A stretch of DNA of 8,292 nucleotides from Candidatus Zixiibacteriota bacterium (GTDB lineage Bacteria; Zixibacteria; MSB-5A5; GN15; FEB-12), in the NCBI GenBank assembly GCA_018816665.1, contig JAHIVM010000538.1, positions 1-8,292 on the forward strand, given 5' to 3'. The first letter of the stretch is position 1. Every line of letters begins with the position of its first letter. This document shows, piece by piece, positions 1-6,558 of this stretch. Below the pieces are notes generated by a model. It saw only the letters and a list, made by a program, of their open reading frames with translations. It was not told the origin of the DNA and made no database searches. The position numbers and the translations under genes are program-made.

Positions 1-315
1 GGCGAGGGTCAGGTTCTCGTTAATGACGGTCGTGGTGCTGTTGGCAGCATTCACCTTGACATTGATGGTGCCCGATGACAACGGAACGTAGCCGGTGTTG
101 GTCGGGAAAACCAGGTCTTCGACTGCCGGGGTGGCAGCGTCATTCAGAATGATGTCCACACCCGGGGCGTTCGGTGAGGCATGAATAACCATCACGTTGC
201 TCTCGGGGGTTGAGGTCGGTGACAACGGCGTGTTGTTGTCGTCATCGGAACAGGCGGCCGTAAGGGCCAGGACACCAAGCAGGGTGCCGATCTGTAGGAA
301 TTTGCGTGATTTCAT
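1..315 (-). CDS. DUF4397-type lipoprotein, C-terminus cut by window edge
   Basis: The first 105 residues are visible and the gene runs off the left edge. The ATG at 315 has a good ribosome binding site (AAGGAG, about 8 bases upstream). The protein begins MKSRKFLQIGTLLGV and continues to a lipobox-like TAAC with the modified Cys at residue 22, followed by an acidic SDDDNN linker. This suggests a lipoprotein exported and anchored in a membrane. From about residue 41 the text VMVIHASPNAPGVDIILND matches the opening strand of DUF4397, a beta-sandwich domain found in secreted and surface proteins of unknown role. The gene lies 58 bases downstream of the DUF378 gene on the same strand and may share its transcript. 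The lipobox has Thr rather than Leu at -3, which is tolerable. The family call is fairly firm; the function is unknown. Confidence 0.75.
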   Translation of the reverse strand, partial: MKSRKFLQIGTLLGVLALTAACSDDDNNTPLSPTSTPESNVMVIHASPNAPGVDIILNDAATPAVEDLVFPTNTGYVPLSSGTINVKVNAANSTTTVINENLTLA

Positions 316-373
316 TTTCTTTACTCCTTAGTCTGCTGAATTCTAGTTTCTACCTATTGCTCTTGCGACTGTG

Positions 374-589
374 TCAGGCCGTTGCCATTGCCCAGCGGCG
401 CTGGATGGCTTTCCATTGAATGGCCTGATAGAGGGCGGATACACCAACCAGGATGTAAACCAGGTTGCTGATGAAAGTCGCGTTGCCAAAGAGGGTGGCG
501 ACGAGATCAAAGTTTGCCGCGCCCACCAGGCCCCAGTTGAGGCCGCCGACGACGAGCAGGATTGCTACGATGATGTCAAGACTCTTCAT
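374..589 (-). CDS. DUF378 family small membrane protein
   Basis: This complete 71-residue protein has two hydrophobic helices, about residues 4-24 (with the GGLNWGLVGA signature) and 39-58. They are joined by a short loop containing FDLVATLFG, and the protein ends in a basic tail. The LNWGLVG motif and the length are typical of DUF378 (YuzA-like), an inner membrane family of unknown function. The start is supported by AAAGGAG 7 bases before the ATG. The gene is transcribed away from the B12-sensor operon and precedes the DUF4397 lipoprotein gene by 58 bases, so the two may be co-transcribed. The shared divergent region with repeated words raises the possibility of joint control with the light operon, which is inference. 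Confidence 0.85.
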   Translation of the reverse strand: MKSLDIIVAILLVVGGLNWGLVGAANFDLVATLFGNATFISNLVYILVGVSALYQAIQWKAIQRRWAMATA

Positions 590-856
590 TTCATATCTCC
601 TTTGTGTTTCGTTCGATTCATGTTACAGCATATACAACGCTCATCTGTCTAAGTTTTGTTCCTATCTTGTTCATATTTTTTCACCAAAGTTACATAAAGT
701 TCCTGTAGTTTCACATATATCATTTTAAGACAACAGGATACGCTTAGACAACTCACTCTGATTTGGGGCGGGACAACAAAATAACTTGAACAAATGCGCC
801 AAAATTGCGTTACTATAGTTAGACATTATATATACAACTCGACGCGAGGATATACT
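590..856. promoter_or_regulatory. Divergent AT-rich control region with repeated TTAGACA and ACAAC words
   Basis: This 267-base gene-free region lies between the DUF378 gene (leftward) and the B12-sensor gene (rightward) and is clearly richer in A and T than the flanking genes. The word TTAGACA occurs at 744-750 and 819-825 on the plus strand and at 646-652 on the minus strand, with a variant TTAAGACA at 725-732. ACAAC occurs on the plus strand at 634-638, 730-734, 748-752, 773-777 and 834-838. ATATACAAC appears near both gene starts (630-638 and 830-838). These are plausible binding sites for the MerR-type regulator encoded next door, as B12 light sensors usually control their own divergent promoter. 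No binding data can be read from sequence, so operator function is inferred. Confidence 0.5.
805..834 (+). promoter_or_regulatory. Candidate promoter of the light-sensor operon
   Basis: A TTGCGT box at 805-810 is followed after 16 or 18 bases, depending on register, by TATATA (827-832 or 829-834). One TTAGACA copy (819-825) lies in the spacer between the boxes, which is where MerR-type operators are commonly found. The predicted transcript would begin shortly before the ribosome binding site at 844-850, giving a short leader. Both boxes are imperfect, so this is tentative. Confidence 0.35.
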
Positions 857-1807
857 GTGGATGGCCATACAATACGAGTAGCTGCAACCCGAACGGGGCT
901 CTCCCCGCACCTTATAAGGGTGTGGGAGCGGCGGTACGGGGCGGTAGTACCCAAACGGACTGACACCAACCGGCGAATGTACTCGGATCAGGAGATAGAC
1001 CGCCTCAACCTGCTTCGCCAGGCGACTGAGGCCGGCGAAAGCATCAGTCAGATTGCCGGATTAAGTCGCGAGGAGTTGACGCGTCTGGTGGCCGGGCCGC
1101 CCCCCACTGCGGCGCCTGCTGAGAGGGTGGCCGGAAAGTCTGCACCGGGCTCAGCCGACTATCTTACGCGCGGTCTAAACGCTACCCGTGACCTGGATGC
1201 ACCGTCGCTGGAATCGGTCTTGATGCAAGCCTCGACCGATCTCAGTCAGCCGGTGTTACTTAATGAAGTGATCGAACCGTTGATGAGGCGTATTGGCGAG
1301 TTGTGGCAGGACGGGGAGCTTCGGGTAGCCAACGAACATCTGGCCTCGGCCGTGGTTCGCTCGTTTCTGGGTTCGATGTTGGCAGCTCATCAGCCTCACG
1401 ATTCACACCTGCGCCTGATTGCCACCACGCCGACCGGCGTTTTGCACGAACACGGCTCACTGGTAGCGGCCATCACGGCAGCGTCGACCGGCTGGCACGT
1501 CACCTATCTTGGTCCCAATCTGCCCGCCGAAGACATCGCCGGCGCGGTAACCCAGGAGGGTGCGCGGATAGTGGCCCTCAGTCTGGCCTACCCGTCCGAT
1601 GACCCCCGCATCGCTCAGGAACTTCTGCGCCTGCGCCGTCTGCTACCGGACGGAGTCAGCATCATTGTTGGCGGGACGACCGCGAATTCGTATGCCTCGA
1701 CTCTTGACAGCATTGGGGCCATTCGCGTTGAGTCGATCGCCGGCTTACGCCACGAGTTGGTACGACTGAGCAAAACCGCGCCGCCCAAAGCGACGGATAC
1801 GGAGTAA
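857..1807 (+). CDS. MerR-family B12-binding transcriptional regulator (CarH/LitR-like light sensor)
   Basis: This 316-residue regulator has three parts. An N-terminal MerR DNA-binding domain (about residues 5-73) contains the recognition text LIRVWERRYG and the wing-like RRMYSDQEIDRL. A Pro/Ala-rich linker follows, then a four-helix cobalamin-cap domain with W150 and E160-H161, the spacing seen in Thermus CarH (W131, E141, H142). Last is a Rossmann-type B12 domain with H197 in GVLHEHG and IIVGGT near the end. CarH-type proteins bind adenosylcobalamin as repressing tetramers in the dark and leave DNA when light breaks the Co-C bond. The GTG at 857 is preferred because GCGAGGA at 844-850 precedes it and the MerR domain starts at once; an ATG at 794 would add 21 unlikely residues and overlap the promoter. 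Two features differ from CarH: Val195 replaces the acidic residue of the E/D-x-H-x-x-G motif, and Gln151 replaces CarH His132. The photolyase gene starts 3 bases after the stop. Confidence 0.88.
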   Translation: MDGHTIRVAATRTGLSPHLIRVWERRYGAVVPKRTDTNRRMYSDQEIDRLNLLRQATEAGESISQIAGLSREELTRLVAGPPPTAAPAERVAGKSAPGSADYLTRGLNATRDLDAPSLESVLMQASTDLSQPVLLNEVIEPLMRRIGELWQDGELRVANEHLASAVVRSFLGSMLAAHQPHDSHLRLIATTPTGVLHEHGSLVAAITAASTGWHVTYLGPNLPAEDIAGAVTQEGARIVALSLAYPSDDPRIAQELLRLRRLLPDGVSIIVGGTTANSYASTLDSIGAIRVESIAGLRHELVRLSKTAPPKATDTE

Positions 1808-1810
1808 AGC

Positions 1811-3157
1811 GTGTCGGAAATAGACGATGCCAGAGTGCGCACCGTACACGAAGGAACGGCAACAGCCGGGCCGGTGCTCTACTGGATGAACCGGGATCAA
1901 CGTCTGGAGGACAACTGGGCTCTGTTGTACGCCCAGCAACGCGCGTTGGTGTCGGGACAGCCGCTTGTTATTGCCGCCTGTGCCGATCCCGCCCGCTTCA
2001 GCAGTAATGAGCGTCAGATGTCATTCATGCTGGCCGGATTAATTCACCTGCAAAAAAAAGCGGATACGTACGGCATTCCCACTTACGTGTTCCCGGGCGA
2101 CACCGTCAAACGTATTGTTCAGACAGTAAGGCACTTTGCTGCCGGAACGGTGGTAACGGACTTCTCACCGCTGCGCAAGGACCGCGAGAATCTGGCCAGG
2201 GTTGCGGAACACATATCAATACCTGTCTACGAAGTTGACGCTCACAACATTGTCCCGTGCCGAACGGCATCGGACAAACGAGAATACGGGGCCTACACGA
2301 TACGTCCGAGAATCAACCGTCAGTTGGGCCGCTTCCTGACCGAGTTTCCCCCGCTGAGACCTCACCCGCACAGACTGTCGGAGACACTCACAGCGCCATC
2401 GGCCGCCATCGTACCACAAACCATATCGCCCCTGCCCTCGGGTTCCGAGGCAGCGATGGCGGTCATGCAGCGGTTTATGTCGTCGGGACTGACCCGATAC
2501 TTTGAGCATCGCAACAATCCGGTGGTGGACGCCCAGTCGGGGCTCTCGCCGTATCTGCATTTCGGGCAGCTCGCTGCCCAGCGTGTCGCGCTCGAGGCTC
2601 AACGTGTCGGTGACCGTGACATCAAACCGCTGGAAGCTTTCCTGGAACAACTGATTGTCCGGCGCGAGCTGTCAGACAATTTCTGCCTGCATACGCCGGA
2701 ATATGATTCCTTTGAGGGATTCCCGTCGTGGGCTCAGGCATCACACCTCGAACATCGCGGCGACCCCCGATCATACCTCTATTCGCCCCAACAATTTGAG
2801 ACCGCAGACACTCATGATCCGCTGTGGAACGCCGCTCAGTCGTTGCTGGTCAGTTCGGGTCGCATGCATGGTTACATGCGCATGTATTGGGCCAAAAAGA
2901 TACTCGAGTGGTCGGCCACGCCGGAACAGGCCCTGGTCGTCGCCATTGATCTCAACGATCGGTTCGCTCTCGACGGCAACGATTCCAACGGTTACACGGG
3001 TATCGCCTGGAGTATCGGGGGGGTGCATGATCGTCCCTGGTTCGAGCGCGACATCTTCGGCAAGGTTCGATACATGAGCGAAAGCGGATGCCGTCGCAAA
3101 TTCGATGTCAAGGCATACATTGCTTCGGCCGCGGTTGACACTGCAGGAGTCGCCTGA
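1811..3157 (+). CDS. phr: Class II CPD photolyase
   Basis: This 448-residue flavoenzyme uses blue or near-UV light to split cyclobutane pyrimidine dimers in DNA. Class II assignment rests on family blocks: RDQRLEDNW (28-36), VVTDFSPLR, EVDAHNIVP, the YGAYTIRPRINR segment (from 159), LSPYLHFGQ (245-253), EQLIVRREL (279-287), GRMHGYMRMYWAKKILEW with W360 and W367, and the long C-terminal FAD-pocket block from D380 through NGYTGIAWSIGGVHDRPW. The N-terminal half is the Rossmann antenna domain and the C-terminal half the helical FAD domain. The length fits the family, and all blocks are in one frame, so the gene looks intact. The start is a GTG with GGAG at 1801-1804, inside the end of the regulator gene. 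The stop overlaps the next start (TGATG), so translation is probably coupled. An A-run in the antenna region (2052-2059) stays in frame. Confidence 0.96.
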   Translation: MSEIDDARVRTVHEGTATAGPVLYWMNRDQRLEDNWALLYAQQRALVSGQPLVIAACADPARFSSNERQMSFMLAGLIHLQKKADTYGIPTYVFPGDTVKRIVQTVRHFAAGTVVTDFSPLRKDRENLARVAEHISIPVYEVDAHNIVPCRTASDKREYGAYTIRPRINRQLGRFLTEFPPLRPHPHRLSETLTAPSAAIVPQTISPLPSGSEAAMAVMQRFMSSGLTRYFEHRNNPVVDAQSGLSPYLHFGQLAAQRVALEAQRVGDRDIKPLEAFLEQLIVRRELSDNFCLHTPEYDSFEGFPSWAQASHLEHRGDPRSYLYSPQQFETADTHDPLWNAAQSLLVSSGRMHGYMRMYWAKKILEWSATPEQALVVAIDLNDRFALDGNDSNGYTGIAWSIGGVHDRPWFERDIFGKVRYMSESGCRRKFDVKAYIASAAVDTAGVA

Positions 3158-3630
3158 TGCTGCACCGCCTGCACCGCGAGATGACTATCGCCCGGCCCCG
3201 GGACACGGTGTTTGGGTTTTTCGAACGCCCGGAGAATCTGTCGCTGATTACGCCGAAATCGATGGGCTTCAGGATCCTCACACCTCAGCCAATTGACATG
3301 CGTCAGGGGGCGCTGATCGACTACACCGTAAAGGTGATGGGTCTGCCGGTCCATTGGACAACCATAATAAGTGCCTACGATCCACCGCATAGTTTTGTTG
3401 ATGTCCAGTTGCGGGGGCCGTATACTTTCTGGCACCATACGCATCGCTTCGAGAAAGAGGGTGACGGGACGCGTATTATCGACGACGTCCAGTATGTTCT
3501 GCCGATGGGTCCGCTGGGAGACCTGGTGAACCGGTTCCTGGTTCGTCGGCAGCTGGACACGATCTTCGATTATCGAACCGAGGCCATAGCGAGGATTTTT
3601 GATGGTGACATCACACAACCCATCCGATAG
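3157..3630 (+). CDS. SRPBCC (START-like) fold protein of the photolyase operon
   Basis: This 157-residue protein starts at an ATG overlapping the photolyase stop, with AGGAG at 3145-3149. It has the layout of an SRPBCC/polyketide-cyclase-like domain: an opening strand (HREMTIARPRDTVFGFFERP) with the typical FxFFxxPENLSLITP element, central strands around GALIDYTVKVMGLPVHWTTII and FVDVQLRGPYTFWHHTHRF, the DGTRIIDDVQYVLPMGPLG hairpin, and a long C-terminal helix rich in Arg and Asp. The fold has a deep hydrophobic cavity and usually binds a small hydrophobic ligand. There is no signal peptide, so it is probably cytosolic. Similar proteins occur next to photolyases and light-controlled genes in other bacteria, but the ligand is unknown. 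It shares 29 bases with the next gene. Confidence 0.85.
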   Translation: MLHRLHREMTIARPRDTVFGFFERPENLSLITPKSMGFRILTPQPIDMRQGALIDYTVKVMGLPVHWTTIISAYDPPHSFVDVQLRGPYTFWHHTHRFEKEGDGTRIIDDVQYVLPMGPLGDLVNRFLVRRQLDTIFDYRTEAIARIFDGDITQPIR

Positions 3631-4588
3631 CCCGGCGACCGTCGATCCCATTCGAGTCGGGATCAGCACCTGCCTGCTGGGTCAGAAAGTACGTTTCGAC
3701 GCCGGCCACAAGCGTGATCGCTATATCACCGATATCCTCGGTGAGTATTTCTCGTTCGTGCCTGTCTGTCCGGAACTGGAAGTCGGTATGGGCGTCCCGC
3801 GTGAGGCGGTGCGGCTGGTCGGTAATCCCGAGTCACCGTCGATGGTCGGCCGTCAATCCGGCACCGACTGGACCGAGCGCATGAACACGTATTCCGCCGA
3901 TCGGGTGGCGCGACGAGATCTGCGGGGCTTGAGCGGATACATCCTGAAAAAAGACTCACCGTCGTGCGGCATGGCCCGTGTCAAGGTATACGATCCCCAT
4001 GGCATGCCTCAAAAAAGTGGCGCGGGATTGTACGCGGCCGCGCTGCAGAAACAACATCCCTTGCTGCCGATTGAGGAGGAAGGGCGGCTCAATGATCCCC
4101 GACTGCGCGATAACTTCATCATACGCGTATTTGCCTATTCCCGGCTGCAGGAAGTCTTCAAGGGCCGGTTTGCACCGAAGAACGTCGTCGCGTTTCACGC
4201 CGCCCACAAATACCTCATGCTGGCTCACAGTCCCAAACACTTCAAGCTGCTCGGGCCCCTGGTGGCGGCAATCACACAGCACAACCCCGATGATTTCCGT
4301 GAGCAGTATTGCCGGCTTTTCATGGAGGGCCTGGCGGTGCGTTCCACGGTCCCCAAAAACGTCAACGTCCTGCAGCATATTGTCGGCTTCCTGAAAAAGG
4401 ATATCACCGCATTTGAAAAGGCCGACATCCTGAAGGTTATCGATGAGTATCATCGTGAGCTGCTGCCGCTGGTGGTTCCCGTCACCCTGATCAATCACTA
4501 TATCCGCAAACACGATGTTCACTGGGTAAAGGATCAGGTATATCTGAATCCTCATCCCAAAGAGATGATGCTGCGCAACCACGTGTAG
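3602..4588 (+). CDS. rudS: TudS (DUF523)-DUF1722 fusion, probable tRNA 4-thiouridine desulfidase (RudS-like)
   Basis: This protein of 328 residues has two domains. The DUF523/TudS domain (about 17-160) has the three cysteines expected to hold a [4Fe-4S] cluster: C24 in GISTCLLG, C56 in VCPELE and C122 in DSPSCGM. TudS proteins remove sulfur from thiouracil with this cluster. The DUF1722 domain (about 190-310, YbgA-like) contains FAYSRLQEVFKGRF and HAAHKYLMLAHSPKHFKLLG. Proteins with this fusion have been reported as RudS, which converts 4-thiouridine in tRNA back to uridine (from memory of the literature). E. coli ybgA lies next to phr, so a link to photolyases is established. The ATG at 3602 is chosen because GAGGA at 3591-3595 sits 6 bases upstream; a TTG at 3599 is the alternative. 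It is the last gene of the operon; 200 bases follow before the next start. Confidence 0.85.
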   Translation: MVTSHNPSDSPATVDPIRVGISTCLLGQKVRFDAGHKRDRYITDILGEYFSFVPVCPELEVGMGVPREAVRLVGNPESPSMVGRQSGTDWTERMNTYSADRVARRDLRGLSGYILKKDSPSCGMARVKVYDPHGMPQKSGAGLYAAALQKQHPLLPIEEEGRLNDPRLRDNFIIRVFAYSRLQEVFKGRFAPKNVVAFHAAHKYLMLAHSPKHFKLLGPLVAAITQHNPDDFREQYCRLFMEGLAVRSTVPKNVNVLQHIVGFLKKDITAFEKADILKVIDEYHRELLPLVVPVTLINHYIRKHDVHWVKDQVYLNPHPKEMMLRNHV

Positions 4589-4775
4589 CGCCGGCACCGC
4601 GTCTATACCTGTCACCTCTATCTCCGATTTGCCTTGCATACCCGGAGCACCGGTATTATTTGTTAGATAGTGGGGATACACGGCGGACCTGCCGCTTCCG
4701 ATATACCCCGATTATCCCATTGTACGTTCTTGCGCCGGAGCCGGGGTTGCGGCATTGCGTCGTTGCACAATACGC

Positions 4776-4782
4776 AAGGAGG
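4776..4782 (+). promoter_or_regulatory. Strong ribosome binding site fixing the lipoprotein start
   Basis: AAGGAGG sits 6 bases before the ATG at 4789. It settles the start of the beta-helix lipoprotein in favour of this ATG over the upstream in-frame TTG at 4660, because the signal peptide begins directly at 4789. Confidence 0.85.
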
Positions 4783-4788
4783 TGCCGT

Positions 4789-5664
4789 ATGCATCGCGGG
4801 TTGCTATTGCTGCTCCTGGGGGTGCTCGGCCTGCTCGCAGGATGTTCCGACGATGAAGGAGAATCGCCGCCTCTGCCGGTGGCACCGGTGGAGGTGACCG
4901 TACTGCGCGTGCCCGCTGACTATCCAACCCTTCAGACAGCTATTGACTCGGCCGATATCGGTGACACGGTTCTCGTTGCTTCCGGTGTGTATCGCGGCGA
5001 CGGCAACCGTGATCTACATCTGGATGGCAAAAATCTCGTCATCATGTCCGAGCACGGCCCGAAGGTGACAGTGATCGATTGTGAAGGTGACACTGCCAAC
5101 CTCCACGGCGGGATTGTGTTTTCCGGCCAGGACTCCACGACCGTTCTCTTCGGATTTACCATCACCGGTGCCCGGACCTCCCAGGGGGCGGCCATACGAT
5201 GTGATCCGCGGTCCTCGCCCCGCATTTCGTACTGCGTTCTGGCTGATAATGTTGCCACGGTCAGCGGCGGCGCTATCCGGTGTAAAGGCGGGACAACCAA
5301 ACCCCATTTCATCAATTGCACTATTGTGCGCAACGCCGCCCCGGTTGGCGGCGGACTGTTTCTCATCGCGGGGGCATCGCCGGTTCTGGAGAATTGTATC
5401 GTTGCGTTTTCGCTGAAAGGGGAAGCGGTTGATATCAACGACAACACCTGTGAGCCGGTCCTGAGTTGCTGCAATCTCTTTGGTAACAGCTCCGGGGACT
5501 GGATCGATGATCTGGCACACCAGCGCGATCACTACGGCAATCTGTGTGCCGATCCCCTGTTTGTGGACACGGCAAATGCCAACTACGTTCCCTACGGCCA
5601 ATCACCATGCGCCCCGGCCAACAACTCCTGCGGCGTCCTGGTCGGTGCGCTGGAGGCTCTGTGA
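4789..5664 (+). CDS. Right-handed parallel beta-helix lipoprotein
   Basis: This 291-residue exported protein has a short, very hydrophobic signal peptide (MHRGLLLLLLGVLG) and the lipobox LAGC with Cys19 as lipidation site. An acidic linker (SDDEGE) and Pro/Val-rich stretch follow. The mature part opens with VPADYPTLQTAIDSADIGDT, the usual beginning of DUF1565/pectin-lyase-like beta-helix domains. It continues with irregular coils of the type G.t..I....SSPRISYCVLADNVAT and GG.LFLIAGASPVLENCIVAF. About ten cysteines in the mature part could form disulfides outside the cytoplasm. The C-terminus (CADPLFVDTANANYVPYGQSPC) is the ending seen in many surface beta-helix proteins. Such folds bind or cut polysaccharides or serve as adhesive scaffolds; no catalytic set can be assigned. 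The methyltransferase gene begins 46 bases downstream. Confidence 0.85.
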   Translation: MHRGLLLLLLGVLGLLAGCSDDEGESPPLPVAPVEVTVLRVPADYPTLQTAIDSADIGDTVLVASGVYRGDGNRDLHLDGKNLVIMSEHGPKVTVIDCEGDTANLHGGIVFSGQDSTTVLFGFTITGARTSQGAAIRCDPRSSPRISYCVLADNVATVSGGAIRCKGGTTKPHFINCTIVRNAAPVGGGLFLIAGASPVLENCIVAFSLKGEAVDINDNTCEPVLSCCNLFGNSSGDWIDDLAHQRDHYGNLCADPLFVDTANANYVPYGQSPCAPANNSCGVLVGALEAL

Positions 5665-5710
5665 GCCAATACTGCAGCCGGATGGCCATACGCGGAATGG
5701 GAGGTAAGGT

Positions 5711-6460
5711 ATGAGTATCGATTATCACTGGCACGAACACGATGATTGGTGGGCCGATGCTGCCTCGGTTCTATTCACTGAGAATCGTCTGCACAGCGCG
5801 CCCGAAGAGGTCGATAGGATTATCACGTTGCTCTCTATGCCCCGGGGGGCGGCCGTTCTGGACCTGTGTTGCGGGGTGGGAAGACATTCGCTTGAGCTTG
5901 CCCGACGAGGTCACCCGGTCACCGGTGTTGATCGCACTGCCGCTTATCTTGAGCAGGCGAAAGCGCAGGCCTCGAAAGACGGTTTGCAGGTGGAATTCGT
6001 GAAAGGCGACATGCGTACCTTCTGCCGACCGGAGTGCTTTGACATCGTCCTCAACATGTATACCTCGTTTGGGTATTTTGAGGAACGCGATGAAGACCGC
6101 GAGGTTATCGCCAACATCTATCGGTCACTGCGCAAGGACGGTTTTGTTCTTATGGAAATGATCGGCAAGGAGATTCTGGCCAGAATCTTCCATGCGCGTG
6201 TCTGGTACGAGCAGGACGATACGATCATTCTGGAAGAGCGAAAGGTGGCCGCGAATTGGAGTCGGATGGACAACCGCTGGATACTGCTGCGCGGCAGCGA
6301 TCGGAGAGAGCTCACGTTTTCGGTCCGTTTGTACTCGGCCACCGAATTGACCAATCTGCTGCTTGACTGCGGTTTTGCTCACGTGGAAGTATATGGCTCC
6401 CTTGACGGCGACTCGTACGACCACACAGCCAAGCGGCTGGTCGTAGTAGCGCAGAAGTAG
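5711..6460 (+). CDS. Class I SAM-dependent methyltransferase
   Basis: This complete 249-residue cytosolic enzyme has the class I methyltransferase fold. Motif I, VLDLCCGVGRHS (49-60), binds S-adenosylmethionine. VTGVDRT supplies the acidic residue after strand 2, VEFVKGDMRTF is the motif II region, and FDIVLNMYTSFGYF is strand 4 with the post-motif loop. LRKDGFVLMEMIGKE follows as strand 5. The C-terminal part (RRELTFSVRLYSATELTNLLLDCGF) is typical of small-molecule methyltransferases of the Methyltransf_11/25 type. The N-terminal segment rich in Trp, His and Asp (DYHWHEHDDWW) may help form the substrate pocket. GGGAGG at 5699-5704 supports the ATG at 5711. The substrate cannot be told from sequence. 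It may be co-transcribed with the lipoprotein gene, but nothing ties their functions together. Confidence 0.88.
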   Translation: MSIDYHWHEHDDWWADAASVLFTENRLHSAPEEVDRIITLLSMPRGAAVLDLCCGVGRHSLELARRGHPVTGVDRTAAYLEQAKAQASKDGLQVEFVKGDMRTFCRPECFDIVLNMYTSFGYFEERDEDREVIANIYRSLRKDGFVLMEMIGKEILARIFHARVWYEQDDTIILEERKVAANWSRMDNRWILLRGSDRRELTFSVRLYSATELTNLLLDCGFAHVEVYGSLDGDSYDHTAKRLVVVAQK

Positions 6461-6481
6461 ATGCCAGGGATGCGGGGTTTT

Positions 6482-6498
6482 ACGACAATAATTGTCGT
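6482..6498. repeat. Perfect 17-base palindrome
   Basis: ACGACAATAATTGTCGT has 8-base arms (6482-6489 and 6491-6498) that are exact reverse complements around a single central A. It lies 21 bases after the methyltransferase stop. There is no T-run on either side, so it does not look like an intrinsic terminator. A binding site for a dimeric regulator is more likely. Confidence 0.7.
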
Positions 6499-6558
6499 TC
6501 AACTAACTTATTGTTTACTATTCACTTAACTAAACCTATCGATCTATGCAACCCATTC

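Noticed and set aside
794..856. Upstream ATG at 794 as start of the B12 sensor
   Set aside because: It would add 21 residues unlike any MerR N-terminus, covers the likely promoter and lacks a ribosome binding site; the GTG at 857 has GCGAGGA upstream and begins just before the MerR domain.
2052..2059. Run of eight A in the photolyase gene as a frameshift or programmed slip site
   Set aside because: The frame reads through it (Gln-Lys-Lys-Ala) and all class II blocks before and after are in the same frame, so the gene looks intact.
2216..2650. Long antisense open frames inside the photolyase, TudS-DUF1722 and beta-helix genes
   Set aside because: They lie opposite strongly supported genes, have no domain text or ribosome binding sites, and arise from GC-rich codon use.
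4660..4788. Longer N-terminus for the beta-helix lipoprotein starting at the TTG at 4660
   Set aside because: The extra 43 residues are basic and lack any signal; the ATG at 4789 has a near-perfect ribosome binding site and starts a clean lipoprotein signal peptide.
4589..4788. Terminator or promoter between the TudS-DUF1722 gene and the lipoprotein gene
   Set aside because: CCGGAGCACCGG followed by TATTATTT (4642-4661) gives only a weak 4-5 base stem, and possible boxes (TTGCCT at 4629, TATTAT at 4654) have 19-base spacing. A weak TTGCGT/ACGCAA stem (4755-4777) touches the ribosome binding site. None is strong enough to call.
6482..6498. Palindrome as intrinsic terminator of the methyltransferase gene
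   Set aside because: The centre is a single base, the stem is AT-rich and neither strand has a T-run after it.
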